Positions 1 through 6,388 of a stretch of 9,257 nucleotides of DNA are shown one piece after another. The notes below the pieces were generated by a model. That model worked only from the letters and a program-made list of their open reading frames with translations. It made no database searches and was not told the origin of the DNA. Within the stretch, counting starts at the first letter, position 1. Each line of letters opens with the position of its first letter. The position numbers were made by a program, and so were the translations under genes. Where the stretch lies: positions 1-9,257 of the forward strand of contig DFBQ01000088.1 of the NCBI GenBank assembly GCA_002367355.1. Direction: 5' to 3'. The DNA comes from Deltaproteobacteria bacterium UBA3076. GTDB lineage: Bacteria; Desulfobacterota; Dissulfuribacteria; Dissulfuribacterales; UBA3076.

Positions 1-1476
1 ACCGTGTGCCTGCTCTTCCAGCAACGACGGATCCAGCTTCACCGCCTGTCCCGGAGCGGACATGGTGCTGCACATGGGCAACAGCCGTTCCAGTGCGCCT
101 TTGACAAATGCGTACTGCGCGCCGTTGACTTCGTTCAGGCTGGCGGAGAACAGGCGTTCCGATTCAAAAGGAATGGAGGCTATCTCAGGAAAGGCGTTAG
201 CGGTTTCCGCCTTGATAACCCCGGCCTTATGGGCCATCACCAGCAAAGCCACGTCAACGGCATCGCCGTGGTGGGCCCAGCCATGGTCACGATGACCGAG
301 AAAACCCTCGTTGGCCAGGACCGCAGCCCGGCACAACGGTTGCAGTAGTGTCTCTTCCTCTGGTGAAGGCGTGCCTCGTGAAGTGATGATACTCCCTTCC
401 GGTTCCGCGCTCTCGCCGGTCACCTCCCATACTTCGCGACAGGGGAAGGCGATGCGGCGCGCAGTTAGCTGATTCACGGTCAGGGTGCCGGTCTTGTCGG
501 TGGCGATGAAGGTGCAGGAGCCCAGTGCCTCCACGGCTACCAGCCGGCGGACAATCACGTTGCGCCGGGCCATACGCTGCATGCCAATGGCCAGCGCCAC
601 TGTGAGCGCCACCGGCAGGCCCTCGGGAATGGCCGACACGGCAAGGGCAACTGCGAACAGAAAGATCTCGCCCAGCGGCATACCGCGCATGAGCATTACC
701 CCTGCCATGAGCAAAGCTGCCACACCGACCAGAATGGCCACCCATTGGGTGAATTTCTCCATCCGGACCATCAACGGTGCCTTTGCGCCCCCTTTGTACA
801 GTACGGCCTCTGCGATGCGTCCCAGTTCCGTATCCAGGGCCGTGCCCACCACAATCCCCAGGCCCCGTCCCCGGTTTACCATAGTACCGGCAAAGGCCAT
901 GTTGATCCGGTCTCCCAATGCGTTGTCCGCTGTCAATATCTTGTCCGAATCTTTCATCACTGCCACAGACTCACCGGTGAGCAGGGACTCGTCCACCTCC
1001 AGGTCGTGACAGTCGAGCAGACGTAAGTCAGCGGGAATTCTTTCTCCCGATTCCACAAGCACGATATCGCCGGGAACCAGCTCGTCCGCGTTGATCTCGC
1101 GAGTATCGCCCTCGCGCAGCACCCGGCTGTTGCTGGTCACAAATTGTTGCAGTGCTCCCGCTGCACGTTGGGCGGAATACTCCTGGATGGTACCGATAAT
1201 GGCGTTGACCAGCAGGACAGCGCCTATAAAGCCGGCGTCGGACCACTCCCGGATCGCCAGGGAGAACAGGGCGGCCGCAACCAGGACATAGATCAACGGG
1301 CTTATGAACTGATGCAGGAAAACACGGACAATGCCCGGGGGTTTGGCGCGGGGCAACGCATTGCGGCCGTACTGCTCCAGGCGGGTAGCGGCCTCCAGAC
1401 GGGTGAGTCCGTGGTGCGAACTGCGCAACGCAGTGAGCACGCCATCACCTGATTCGGCATAGGGCGCAGATACCAC
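1..1476 (-). CDS. P-type cation-transporting ATPase (type II, Ca2+-ATPase-like), C-terminal part cut off by the window edge
   Basis: An ATP-driven inner-membrane cation pump; 492 codons are visible and the frame is still open at base 1, against about 900 residues for the family. In order: a cation-ATPase N-terminal segment (GLTRLEAATRLEQYGRNALP, near residues 22-41); hydrophobic helices M1 and M2 ending in a QEYSAQRA stretch; actuator motif TGES (167-170); M3; M4 with PEGLP (284-288); the phosphorylation motif DKTGTLT with catalytic Asp327; and the nucleotide-binding KGA motif (459-461). PEGLP in M4 is typical of type IIA pumps (SERCA/PMR1 group), so Ca2+ or Mn2+ export is likely, but the M5, M6 and M8 ligand residues are outside the window and the ion is not certain. 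The GTG start at 1476 lies 2 bases after the UbiB stop and follows a GGGGGAAG ribosome site, suggesting translational coupling as the last visible gene of the patatin-ubiB operon. Confidence 0.93.
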   Translation of the reverse strand, partial: MVSAPYAESGDGVLTALRSSHHGLTRLEAATRLEQYGRNALPRAKPPGIVRVFLHQFISPLIYVLVAAALFSLAIREWSDAGFIGAVLLVNAIIGTIQEYSAQRAAGALQQFVTSNSRVLREGDTREINADELVPGDIVLVESGERIPADLRLLDCHDLEVDESLLTGESVAVMKDSDKILTADNALGDRINMAFAGTMVNRGRGLGIVVGTALDTELGRIAEAVLYKGGAKAPLMVRMEKFTQWVAILVGVAALLMAGVMLMRGMPLGEIFLFAVALAVSAIPEGLPVALTVALAIGMQRMARRNVIVRRLVAVEALGSCTFIATDKTGTLTVNQLTARRIAFPCREVWEVTGESAEPEGSIITSRGTPSPEEETLLQPLCRAAVLANEGFLGHRDHGWAHHGDAVDVALLVMAHKAGVIKAETANAFPEIASIPFESERLFSASLNEVNGAQYAFVKGALERLLPMCSTMSAPGQAVKLDPSLLEEQAHG

Positions 1477-1478
1477 TT

Positions 1479-3173
1479 TTACATCTTCCCCCGCCTCAGG
1501 ATTGAAACCAGCAGCCAGAATCCCATCACCCCGGCCACCAGAAAGCCTGAAAGGCCGATAATCGGTATCTCGTGCCATTTGGGTGGGATATCCGCTAAAA
1601 CGATCAGGGAGGAACCAATAATCTGGGCGGCCAGCACTATGGCAAAGGAAATACGATTACTGATCCTGTCGTGGCTTGAGAGTATAGGTTCCAGACCCTG
1701 GTGCTCGAACTCCATCTTCAGCTTGCCCCGTCTGGCCAGCTTCAGGATCTCACGGAATTCACCCGGTATTTCCTTGAGAAGCTGTAAAATTTCAATGCTG
1801 TAGTCCGCCATGTCACCGGCAATGCGTCTGGGATGGAGGCGATTTCTCTTGATTTGCTGGATAAATGGCGTGGCCCGCTCTATGGAATTAAAGTCCGAGT
1901 CCAGGACCCTGCCGACGCCCTCTACAGTGCTCAGCGCCTTCATCATGAGGAACATATCCGGATAAATCCTGATGCGATGCCTTGAAGCCGTTTCCAGGAG
2001 CCGTTGGAGCATCTGTCCTATTTCCAACTCCTTAAGTGGCCGGTACAGGTACTGGTCCATGAATTCCGCCATGTCCCTCTGAAGTGATGCAATATCCGGT
2101 TCCTTTTCCCATTCGGTAAGCCTCAGCAGGGCGTCTACCGCCTTTACCTCATCCTTATTGGCAGAGGCCGCCACCATGTCCACAAAGTCTTCCCTGTTTT
2201 TCCGGCTGATGCGGCCCATCATCCCGAAGTCCAGATAGCAAATGACATTGTCCGGAAGAATGAAGATGTTCCCCGGGTGCGGATCTGCGTGGAAAAACCC
2301 GTGTACGAAGATCTGTTTCATAATGAGATCAAAGCCCCGGCGGGCGATCTCACGCGGGTCGAGACCTCTATCTTTCATGAGTTGGATATTATTATCCTTG
2401 ACGCCGTCGATATACTCCATGGTGAGAACCCGGCTGGTTGTCATCTCACGATATACTTTCGGGACGTAAACAGTGAGATCGCCGGCGAACTGGCCTGCAA
2501 AACGCTCCATATGGGAGGCCTCCAGCGTGTAATCAAGCTCCTTTTCCAGTGTACGGGAGAATTCTTCCACAATCCTGGTAGGACGGTGGATCTGCCAGCC
2601 TGCGAGATGTCGTTCCATGAGGGTGGCCAGGTGGAGCATGATCTCCATATCCACCTCTATGGTCTTGCGGATGTCCGGCCGTTGGACCTTGATAACCACC
2701 TCGTCCTCACTGGCGAGCCTGGCCCTGTGTACCTGTCCCAGCGAAGCCGAGGCAAGAGGGGACTCATCGAAGGTCTGAAAAATTTCGTCAATGGGAGCGC
2801 CGAGCTCCGATTCAATGATCCTCTTGGCCTCAGCGCAGTCAAAGGAAGGAACATGGTCCTGCAACTTCTCAAGTTCCTGCATGAACTCCACAGGCAAAAT
2901 GTCAGGACGGGTTGAGAGGACCTGGCCCAGCTTGACGAACGTCGGGCCCAGCTCCTCCAGAGCCATTCTTACCCGCTTCGCCCTGGAAAGCGCCTCTATC
3001 TTTTCCCGCCTTTTCCGGGATATCATCTGGAGGCCGATCTCCAGATACTGCTCTACCTTCAGAATGTCCACCATGTCGCCGAATCCGTACTTGAAAAGCA
3101 CAGAAAGAATGTGGCGGTAGCGCTGGGCATGGCGATATGTGCGTCCGATGATGCCTATTTTACGGATGATCAA
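1479..3173 (-). CDS. ubiB: UbiB/ABC1 (ADCK-family) atypical kinase-like ATPase, membrane anchored
   Basis: Member of the UbiB/Coq8/ADCK family of atypical protein-kinase-fold ATPases, linked to ubiquinone or other isoprenoid-lipid metabolism at the inner membrane. At 564 residues it has the usual family length. Visible motifs: KLGQ (81-84) in the family-specific N-terminal extension; the alanine-rich nucleotide loop ASASLGQVH (141-149) that replaces the glycine-rich loop of ordinary kinases; the beta-3 lysine in VVIKVQRP (Lys162); an ExD-type acidic pair in KELDY (212-214); HADPHPGN (295-302), the catalytic loop; and DFG (315-317). The C-terminal 60 residues carry two hydrophobic helices separated by a short linker, the normal membrane anchor. 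The start is TTG, set by a strong AGGAG 6 bases upstream; the first 14 bases overlap the end of the patatin gene. The symbol reflects family membership; other UbiB paralogues (for example YloV-unrelated AarF-type copies in organisms without ubiquinone) cannot be separated by sequence reading alone. Confidence 0.95.
   Translation of the reverse strand: MIIRKIGIIGRTYRHAQRYRHILSVLFKYGFGDMVDILKVEQYLEIGLQMISRKRREKIEALSRAKRVRMALEELGPTFVKLGQVLSTRPDILPVEFMQELEKLQDHVPSFDCAEAKRIIESELGAPIDEIFQTFDESPLASASLGQVHRARLASEDEVVIKVQRPDIRKTIEVDMEIMLHLATLMERHLAGWQIHRPTRIVEEFSRTLEKELDYTLEASHMERFAGQFAGDLTVYVPKVYREMTTSRVLTMEYIDGVKDNNIQLMKDRGLDPREIARRGFDLIMKQIFVHGFFHADPHPGNIFILPDNVICYLDFGMMGRISRKNREDFVDMVAASANKDEVKAVDALLRLTEWEKEPDIASLQRDMAEFMDQYLYRPLKELEIGQMLQRLLETASRHRIRIYPDMFLMMKALSTVEGVGRVLDSDFNSIERATPFIQQIKRNRLHPRRIAGDMADYSIEILQLLKEIPGEFREILKLARRGKLKMEFEHQGLEPILSSHDRISNRISFAIVLAAQIIGSSLIVLADIPPKWHEIPIIGLSGFLVAGVMGFWLLVSILRRGKM
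1485..1492 (-). promoter_or_regulatory. Ribosome binding site for the ATPase, inside the end of ubiB
   Basis: GGGGGAAG on the minus strand lies 8 bases before the GTG at 1476 and within the last codons of ubiB. It is the reason for choosing GTG 1476 over the next in-frame GTG near 1440, which would cut into the conserved N-terminal region. Confidence 0.5.
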
Positions 3174-4146
3174 AATCTTCTCCTTTACCCGTCAAAGGCC
3201 GAATCCGAGCCTTGGCCTCCCGGTATCCCTCGGCAATGGCTTCATTAGCCCGATGAAACTCCAGTAATCGAATGTGTCCAAGCTTTGGTCGAATCAGCAA
3301 ATCCGGAGGATAGACCTGCAGCCCTGTGACAGTGATCCGATTTTCCATAATGTAGATAGAGTTTATTAATACTTCAAAAATGCTCGGCAACGGGTCCTGG
3401 CCCAGCCATTGCCTGATCTGTTTGAAGGCCGGGACATCAAGCATCCCAAGCTCTTTGTTTATAAGAGCCGAGATTCTGGTTTTTACTGTGGAGTTCCTTC
3501 CGGCTTCAATGCCTGGCACAACCGGGCTGGTGTCGGCAATAGGTGCAAATCTGGTCGCTCTCTTGGTCACGATATCGCGGCTGAGATCAACAGCTATGAC
3601 GAAGTCAGCTCCCATTTCCCTTGCTACACTCACAGGAACGGGATTGACCAGGCCGCCGTCGACCAAAATCTTACCGTTTTTTTTCACTGGCGTGAAAATA
3701 CCCGGGAGAGAGATGCTGGCTCTTACGGCTTCAATAATGTCCCCGTCTTGTATGACCACTTCATGACCAGTGGTCAGGTCTGTGGTTACAGCGCAAAAGG
3801 GAATGGGGAGCTCTTCGATATTTTTTCCCTCCACGTGACTCCGTATAAAATCAGCGACTTTCATCCCGTCGATAAGTCCGGACTTGGGGAACACGATATC
3901 GAAGAAATGGAGGATATGCTTCCAATCGAATTGCAGGACAATCTCTTCCAGTTCATCGATTTTTCCGGAAGCATAGACTGCCCCTACCATGGCGCCGATG
4001 CTGGTACCAGCCACGCAGTCCACGCGAATACCTGCTTCGCTCAGGGCCTGGATCACTCCTATATGGGCCCACCCGCGAGCAGAGCCGCCGCCTAAGGCCA
4101 GGCCTATCTTTTTTGGATGTCTCCGGTTATGGTCTGATAAACTCAA
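3160..4146 (-). CDS. Patatin-like phospholipase (RssA/NTE-type serine lipase)
   Basis: A cytoplasmic or membrane-associated acyl hydrolase of the patatin/NTE family that cleaves acyl chains from glycerophospholipids using a Ser-Asp dyad. The 328-residue protein shows the oxyanion-hole motif GGGSARG (19-25), the nucleophile elbow GTSIG with Ser49, and the DGG motif with catalytic Asp163, followed by NPVPVSVAREMGADFVIAVDLS, typical of RssA-like bacterial members. The C-terminal third (about 200-328) has no motif I recognise. The start is TTG at 4146: an in-frame TAA lies three codons upstream and there is no other start codon before the GGGxxRG motif. The Shine-Dalgarno match there is poor (an AAAAGA stretch). 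It is first in an operon with ubiB and the ATPase and overlaps ubiB by 14 bases, which suggests a shared role in membrane lipid upkeep; that role is inferred. Confidence 0.93.
   Translation of the reverse strand: MSLSDHNRRHPKKIGLALGGGSARGWAHIGVIQALSEAGIRVDCVAGTSIGAMVGAVYASGKIDELEEIVLQFDWKHILHFFDIVFPKSGLIDGMKVADFIRSHVEGKNIEELPIPFCAVTTDLTTGHEVVIQDGDIIEAVRASISLPGIFTPVKKNGKILVDGGLVNPVPVSVAREMGADFVIAVDLSRDIVTKRATRFAPIADTSPVVPGIEAGRNSTVKTRISALINKELGMLDVPAFKQIRQWLGQDPLPSIFEVLINSIYIMENRITVTGLQVYPPDLLIRPKLGHIRLLEFHRANEAIAEGYREAKARIRPLTGKGEDFDHP
3179..3186 (-). promoter_or_regulatory. Ribosome binding site deciding the TTG start of ubiB
   Basis: AAAGGAGA on the minus strand, with its AGGAG core at 3184-3180, sits 6 bases before the TTG at 3173. 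It lies inside the last codons of the patatin gene. No ATG, GTG or other TTG near it would give the MIIRKIGIIGRTYRHAQRY N-terminus, so it fixes this unusual start. Confidence 0.7.
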
Positions 4147-4261
4147 GGTCTTTTATCCGTTTTTGTTTGTTACTTCGGATAGAATCCGGCGCTCGGCACT
4201 TATATATTACAAATGCTTTTGCATTATAATTTTAGAGCGACTCCGACTTTTTGCAGTGTAA
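4147..4261 (-). promoter_or_regulatory. Intergenic leader of the patatin-ubiB-ATPase operon, with a possible -10 box
   Basis: This 115-base gap separates the AT-rich acquired genes from the operon. On the minus strand it contains an exact TATAAT (4228-4223) about 70 bases before the TTG start, but no convincing TTGACA-like hexamer 16 to 18 bases upstream (AAAAGT or similar), so the promoter call is weak. Two small inverted repeats lie here: AATGC-TTTT-GCATT (4212-4225), overlapping the -10 box, and CGGAT-AGA-ATCCG (4176-4188). Neither is followed by a U-tract in the minus direction, so I see no good terminator between the two gene groups and readthrough from 4262-5335 into the operon is possible. 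Confidence 0.3.
4212..4225. repeat. Small AT-rich inverted repeat overlapping the possible -10 box
   Basis: Perfect 5-base arms AATGC and GCATT around a TTTT loop. It overlaps a TATAAT on the minus strand, so it could be an operator or simply chance in AT-rich DNA. It has too little GC to be a strong intrinsic terminator. Confidence 0.3.
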
Positions 4262-5335
4262 TCATCTATTGAGAACAAAGCTTGCGGGGTTAATCAAATA
4301 GACTAAAGCAAACATTGCTAATGCACCGCCAGCATGGATAAAACCTTTCTGCCATATTGGTAATTCAATACGAAGAAAACCTGGAATTGCTACCCCAAAA
4401 CCAGCAGCAGCCAAAGCCATTACAGTCCTAAATATGAAAAACTGAAAAGAAGTAGGGTTGGGCACAAACAACGCTATCAACAATAAAAAAACAACAAACA
4501 CTATACCACTACTTATAGCAATAATATGGGATGTTCTTTGTGACATTAGTTCTTTCTTTTTCATCTTGTTTTTTCTCTCTATATGCCCGATAGTACTCAT
4601 TCCGATAGCAGACCTTAGGTCTTCTGCAATAATGGCAAACAATGAATTATCTGTAATTTTTTCGATATAACCGTCAACGCATTTTTTTATGATAAGATTA
4701 ATATTGCTAGTCCTCATACTAACCAAACATTCGTGATATGCATCAAATATCTTCTGGATTCCCGTGCCAAGGAAACTATTTTGCCTTTTTTCTTCTACAC
4801 ACCTTTCTAAAGATGCAATCTCTTTCAATATATCTTTTTCTGGGTCTTTTATATTTTTGATACAGATCTTTAGATTTTCTCTGACAACGACCGACTCACT
4901 CAATAGATGCGTCACAGTTTCAATTTGATTAATTGGTTTTACCTCTGTTTTTTTTCTAATATCTTCAAGCAGACCAATTACTTCATTAATATTTCCTTTA
5001 ATGCAATGGCGGAGCACAAAGAAAAAATCAATTATCGGCTCAATTCTTCTAGTCAGCCTATCATCCTCCAGACCTGAAATAACGGATAGGGTAGAAAGAA
5101 TATTATCAATAATTGGTAAAGCCCCCCCCTTTTTTTCTACTTTTAATCTTTCAATATAATGAAGATATAAATACTTATTTTTTAAGAGTTCATCTTCTAA
5201 GGTATTCTGTGCCAATACCGACAGGTCGTAAAATAACGTGGACGCAAATTCATAATTACCCTGTCTTGACGCCTGATGGGCTTCTGTTGCGATTTTTACA
5301 AAATTATCTTGCAAAGGCCCTGCTCCGCATTTCAT
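4262..5335 (-). CDS. Uncharacterised protein with helical TPR-like N-terminal part and three C-terminal membrane helices
   Basis: I do not recognise a named family. The 357-residue protein begins with helical, TPR-like sequence (about residues 10-65, with the A-x3-A and GNYEFA spacing seen in TPR helices, followed by LYLHYIERL). A charged, mostly helical middle runs to about 268. A compact membrane block at 270-350 has three hydrophobic helices: IIAISSGIVFVVFLLLIALF, then FFIFRTVMALAAAGFGVAIP, then HAGGALAMFALVYLINP. The third-helix pattern (GGALA..ALVY..NPA) recalls a small membrane module I associate with uncharacterised bacterial proteins, some in conflict loci; that link is memory, not proof. 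There is no signal peptide. The ATG at 5335 overlaps the end of the nucleotidyltransferase gene by 32 bases, so the two are almost certainly co-translated. The gene is strongly AT-rich compared with the operon downstream, a sign of transfer. It may be a membrane effector or sensor for its partner. Confidence 0.85.
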   Translation of the reverse strand: MKCGAGPLQDNFVKIATEAHQASRQGNYEFASTLFYDLSVLAQNTLEDELLKNKYLYLHYIERLKVEKKGGALPIIDNILSTLSVISGLEDDRLTRRIEPIIDFFFVLRHCIKGNINEVIGLLEDIRKKTEVKPINQIETVTHLLSESVVVRENLKICIKNIKDPEKDILKEIASLERCVEEKRQNSFLGTGIQKIFDAYHECLVSMRTSNINLIIKKCVDGYIEKITDNSLFAIIAEDLRSAIGMSTIGHIERKNKMKKKELMSQRTSHIIAISSGIVFVVFLLLIALFVPNPTSFQFFIFRTVMALAAAGFGVAIPGFLRIELPIWQKGFIHAGGALAMFALVYLINPASFVLNR

Positions 5336-6074
5336 TAAGTTCTTTTTTGACTGTTTCTATATTATCCTCTGATTCTGTCGTCTGATAATATACCTTCCAC
5401 CTTGAGACAACCTTATCGAACGAGTGAGATAAAGCATCAAAATTGGCAATCATTCTTTTTTTGATATTCCTATATTTTTTTATTTTATTTTCTGCTTTAC
5501 GCAAATCAACACTACCGGATAGCAATAGTGAAATTAGATCAACATCATCTCTTCCCAAGTATTTTAAGAGTTTAAATATAAATAGTTCTTCAGGACTTGG
5601 TATTGGCAAGTTGATTGTTTCAAGCCCTCCAATGCTATTCACATCCATCCATCTCGTACCTTCATAAAATCCTTTATACGCCTCTACAAGTAAGGCGTTC
5701 TTGTGAAAATATCCGCCAACATGAAAATCTATAATAAACTCATTTCCAAATTCCTGTTCGTAAGGAACTGAATAATATAATCTCAAAAATGCTTTATTGG
5801 CGTATATTTTTTTGTCGTATTTGTCGGGGTTAAATTCATTAACTAGAAATAAACAGAGATCATCTCTTGAATTATATCCAGATATTAAGAAATCTATGTC
5901 GGTTTCAAATGACCTGTTGTATTCAGTATAGGCTCTAACACCAAGTGAATCACAAATTGCTACATCATCTAAGAGCGAGGAATTTGTGAGGAGGTCATAG
6001 AATGAAATGTTTTTTAGTATGTTGTTAAATACAAACTCCTCATAATTTCTGAGTTTCGTCCTTTCGTAATCCAT
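5304..6074 (-). CDS. MNT-fold nucleotidyltransferase, AbiEii-like
   Basis: A 256-residue protein of the DNA polymerase beta-type nucleotidyltransferase superfamily, which moves an NMP from NTP to a protein, RNA or small-molecule target. The metal-binding pair is seen in FETDIDFLI (Asp59 and Asp61), with a likely third carboxylate in IIDFHVG (Asp116). Upstream of DxD, where family members usually have GG or GS, this protein reads DSLGV (42-46), keeping only one glycine. The later segment PSPEELFIFKLLKYLGRDDVDL (160-180 region) matches the E-x6-K-x6-RD-x2-D pattern common in AbiEii-like and related small nucleotidyltransferases. The last 70 residues are helical and charged. The ATG at 6074 has a GGGTGA site 3 bases upstream. 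The 3' end overlaps the membrane-protein gene by 32 bases. AT-rich and next to an integrase remnant, it looks acquired. A toxin-type, antitoxin-type or defence role is inferred from the family; the target is unknown. Confidence 0.85.
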   Translation of the reverse strand: MDYERTKLRNYEEFVFNNILKNISFYDLLTNSSLLDDVAICDSLGVRAYTEYNRSFETDIDFLISGYNSRDDLCLFLVNEFNPDKYDKKIYANKAFLRLYYSVPYEQEFGNEFIIDFHVGGYFHKNALLVEAYKGFYEGTRWMDVNSIGGLETINLPIPSPEELFIFKLLKYLGRDDVDLISLLLSGSVDLRKAENKIKKYRNIKKRMIANFDALSHSFDKVVSRWKVYYQTTESEDNIETVKKELNEMRSRAFAR

Positions 6075-6077
6075 TAT

Positions 6078-6266
6078 TCACCCAGTTTTCTCTAAGCATA
6101 ATCGCCGCGGATCAGCCGCGAGCACGTGGGCAAGCTCGCTTGCCTGCGCGCGCAGTCGACTGCAGCCGCTGGTTGTGAGGCGCGGAGCGCCGAGCGTCCG
6201 GCGGATGGCAATCCTCGACAATAAGTCATTAAATAGTTTTCTGTATAACTCCTTTATAAATTGCAT
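6078..6266 (-). CDS. Doubtful 62-codon reading frame spanning the palindrome cluster
   Basis: The frame begins MQFIKELYRKLFNDLLSRIA in AT-rich DNA, then passes through the GC-rich palindromes into an arginine- and alanine-rich tail with no recognisable features, and stops at a TGA that overlaps the nucleotidyltransferase ribosome site. There is no Shine-Dalgarno before its ATG. The first 20 codons look like genuine coding sequence (possibly a leader or the stub of a gene), while the rest looks like noncoding repeat that happens to stay open. It could be a gene interrupted by the palindromic element, or not a gene at all. Confidence 0.2.
   Translation of the reverse strand: MQFIKELYRKLFNDLLSRIAIRRTLGAPRLTTSGCSRLRAQASELAHVLAADPRRLCLEKTG
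6103..6205. repeat. Dense cluster of GC-rich palindromes
   Basis: About 100 bases of very GC-rich DNA stand in an AT-rich surround and hold at least five adjacent inverted repeats: CGCGG-ATCAG-CCGCG (6106-6120); GGCAAGC-TC-GCTTGCC (6129-6144, 7-base arms); the overlapping palindromes TGCGCGCGCA (6145-6154) and GCAGTCGACTGC (6152-6163); GGCGC-GGA-GCGCC (6179-6191); and TCCG-G-CGGA (6197-6205). Such runs occur in REP/BIME-type elements, palindromic insertion elements, recombination sites folded as single strands and replication origins. It lies between the integrase remnant and the nucleotidyltransferase, and would be in the 5' leader of the latter if transcription starts upstream. I cannot tell which class it belongs to. 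Confidence 0.75.
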
Positions 6267-6352
6267 GATGACGAAAAAAAATCAATGGAAGTTGCAAAAA
6301 AAAAGCTTAAAAAATCATTCTCCGAGCTGTATAAAATAAAAAAAGTAATGAT
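6267..6352. other. AT-rich divergent intergenic segment
   Basis: Very AT-rich DNA with A-tracts (for example near 6275-6281 and 6296-6304) between the minus-strand nucleotidyltransferase side and the plus-strand integrase remnant. It should hold the promoters for both directions. A TATAAA at 6330-6335 on the plus strand is a possible -10 for the remnant, but no matching -35 is at the right distance. I see no convincing promoter in the minus direction. Confidence 0.3.
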
Positions 6353-6388
6353 ATGCAGCTATTGGATAATAACGAGAAAGAGACGTTT

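Noticed and set aside
287..1246. Minus-strand reading frames of 152 and 72 codons, plus plus-strand frames of up to 174 codons, in the left 1.4 kb
   Set aside because: They are in other frames than the P-type ATPase, whose TGES, PEGLP and DKTGT motifs are all in a single continuous frame open to the window edge.
2277..2915. Plus-strand 212-codon frame opposite ubiB
   Set aside because: Shadow of a strongly motif-supported UbiB gene; the translated product has no recognisable domain.
3409..4095. Plus-strand 228-codon frame opposite the patatin gene
   Set aside because: Antisense shadow of the patatin gene, which carries all its catalytic motifs in the minus frame.
4147..4261. attC recombination site at the end of the nucleotidyltransferase/membrane-protein pair, as expected for an integron cassette
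   Set aside because: No GTTRRRY core is present on the minus strand and the small hairpins there do not have attC layout.
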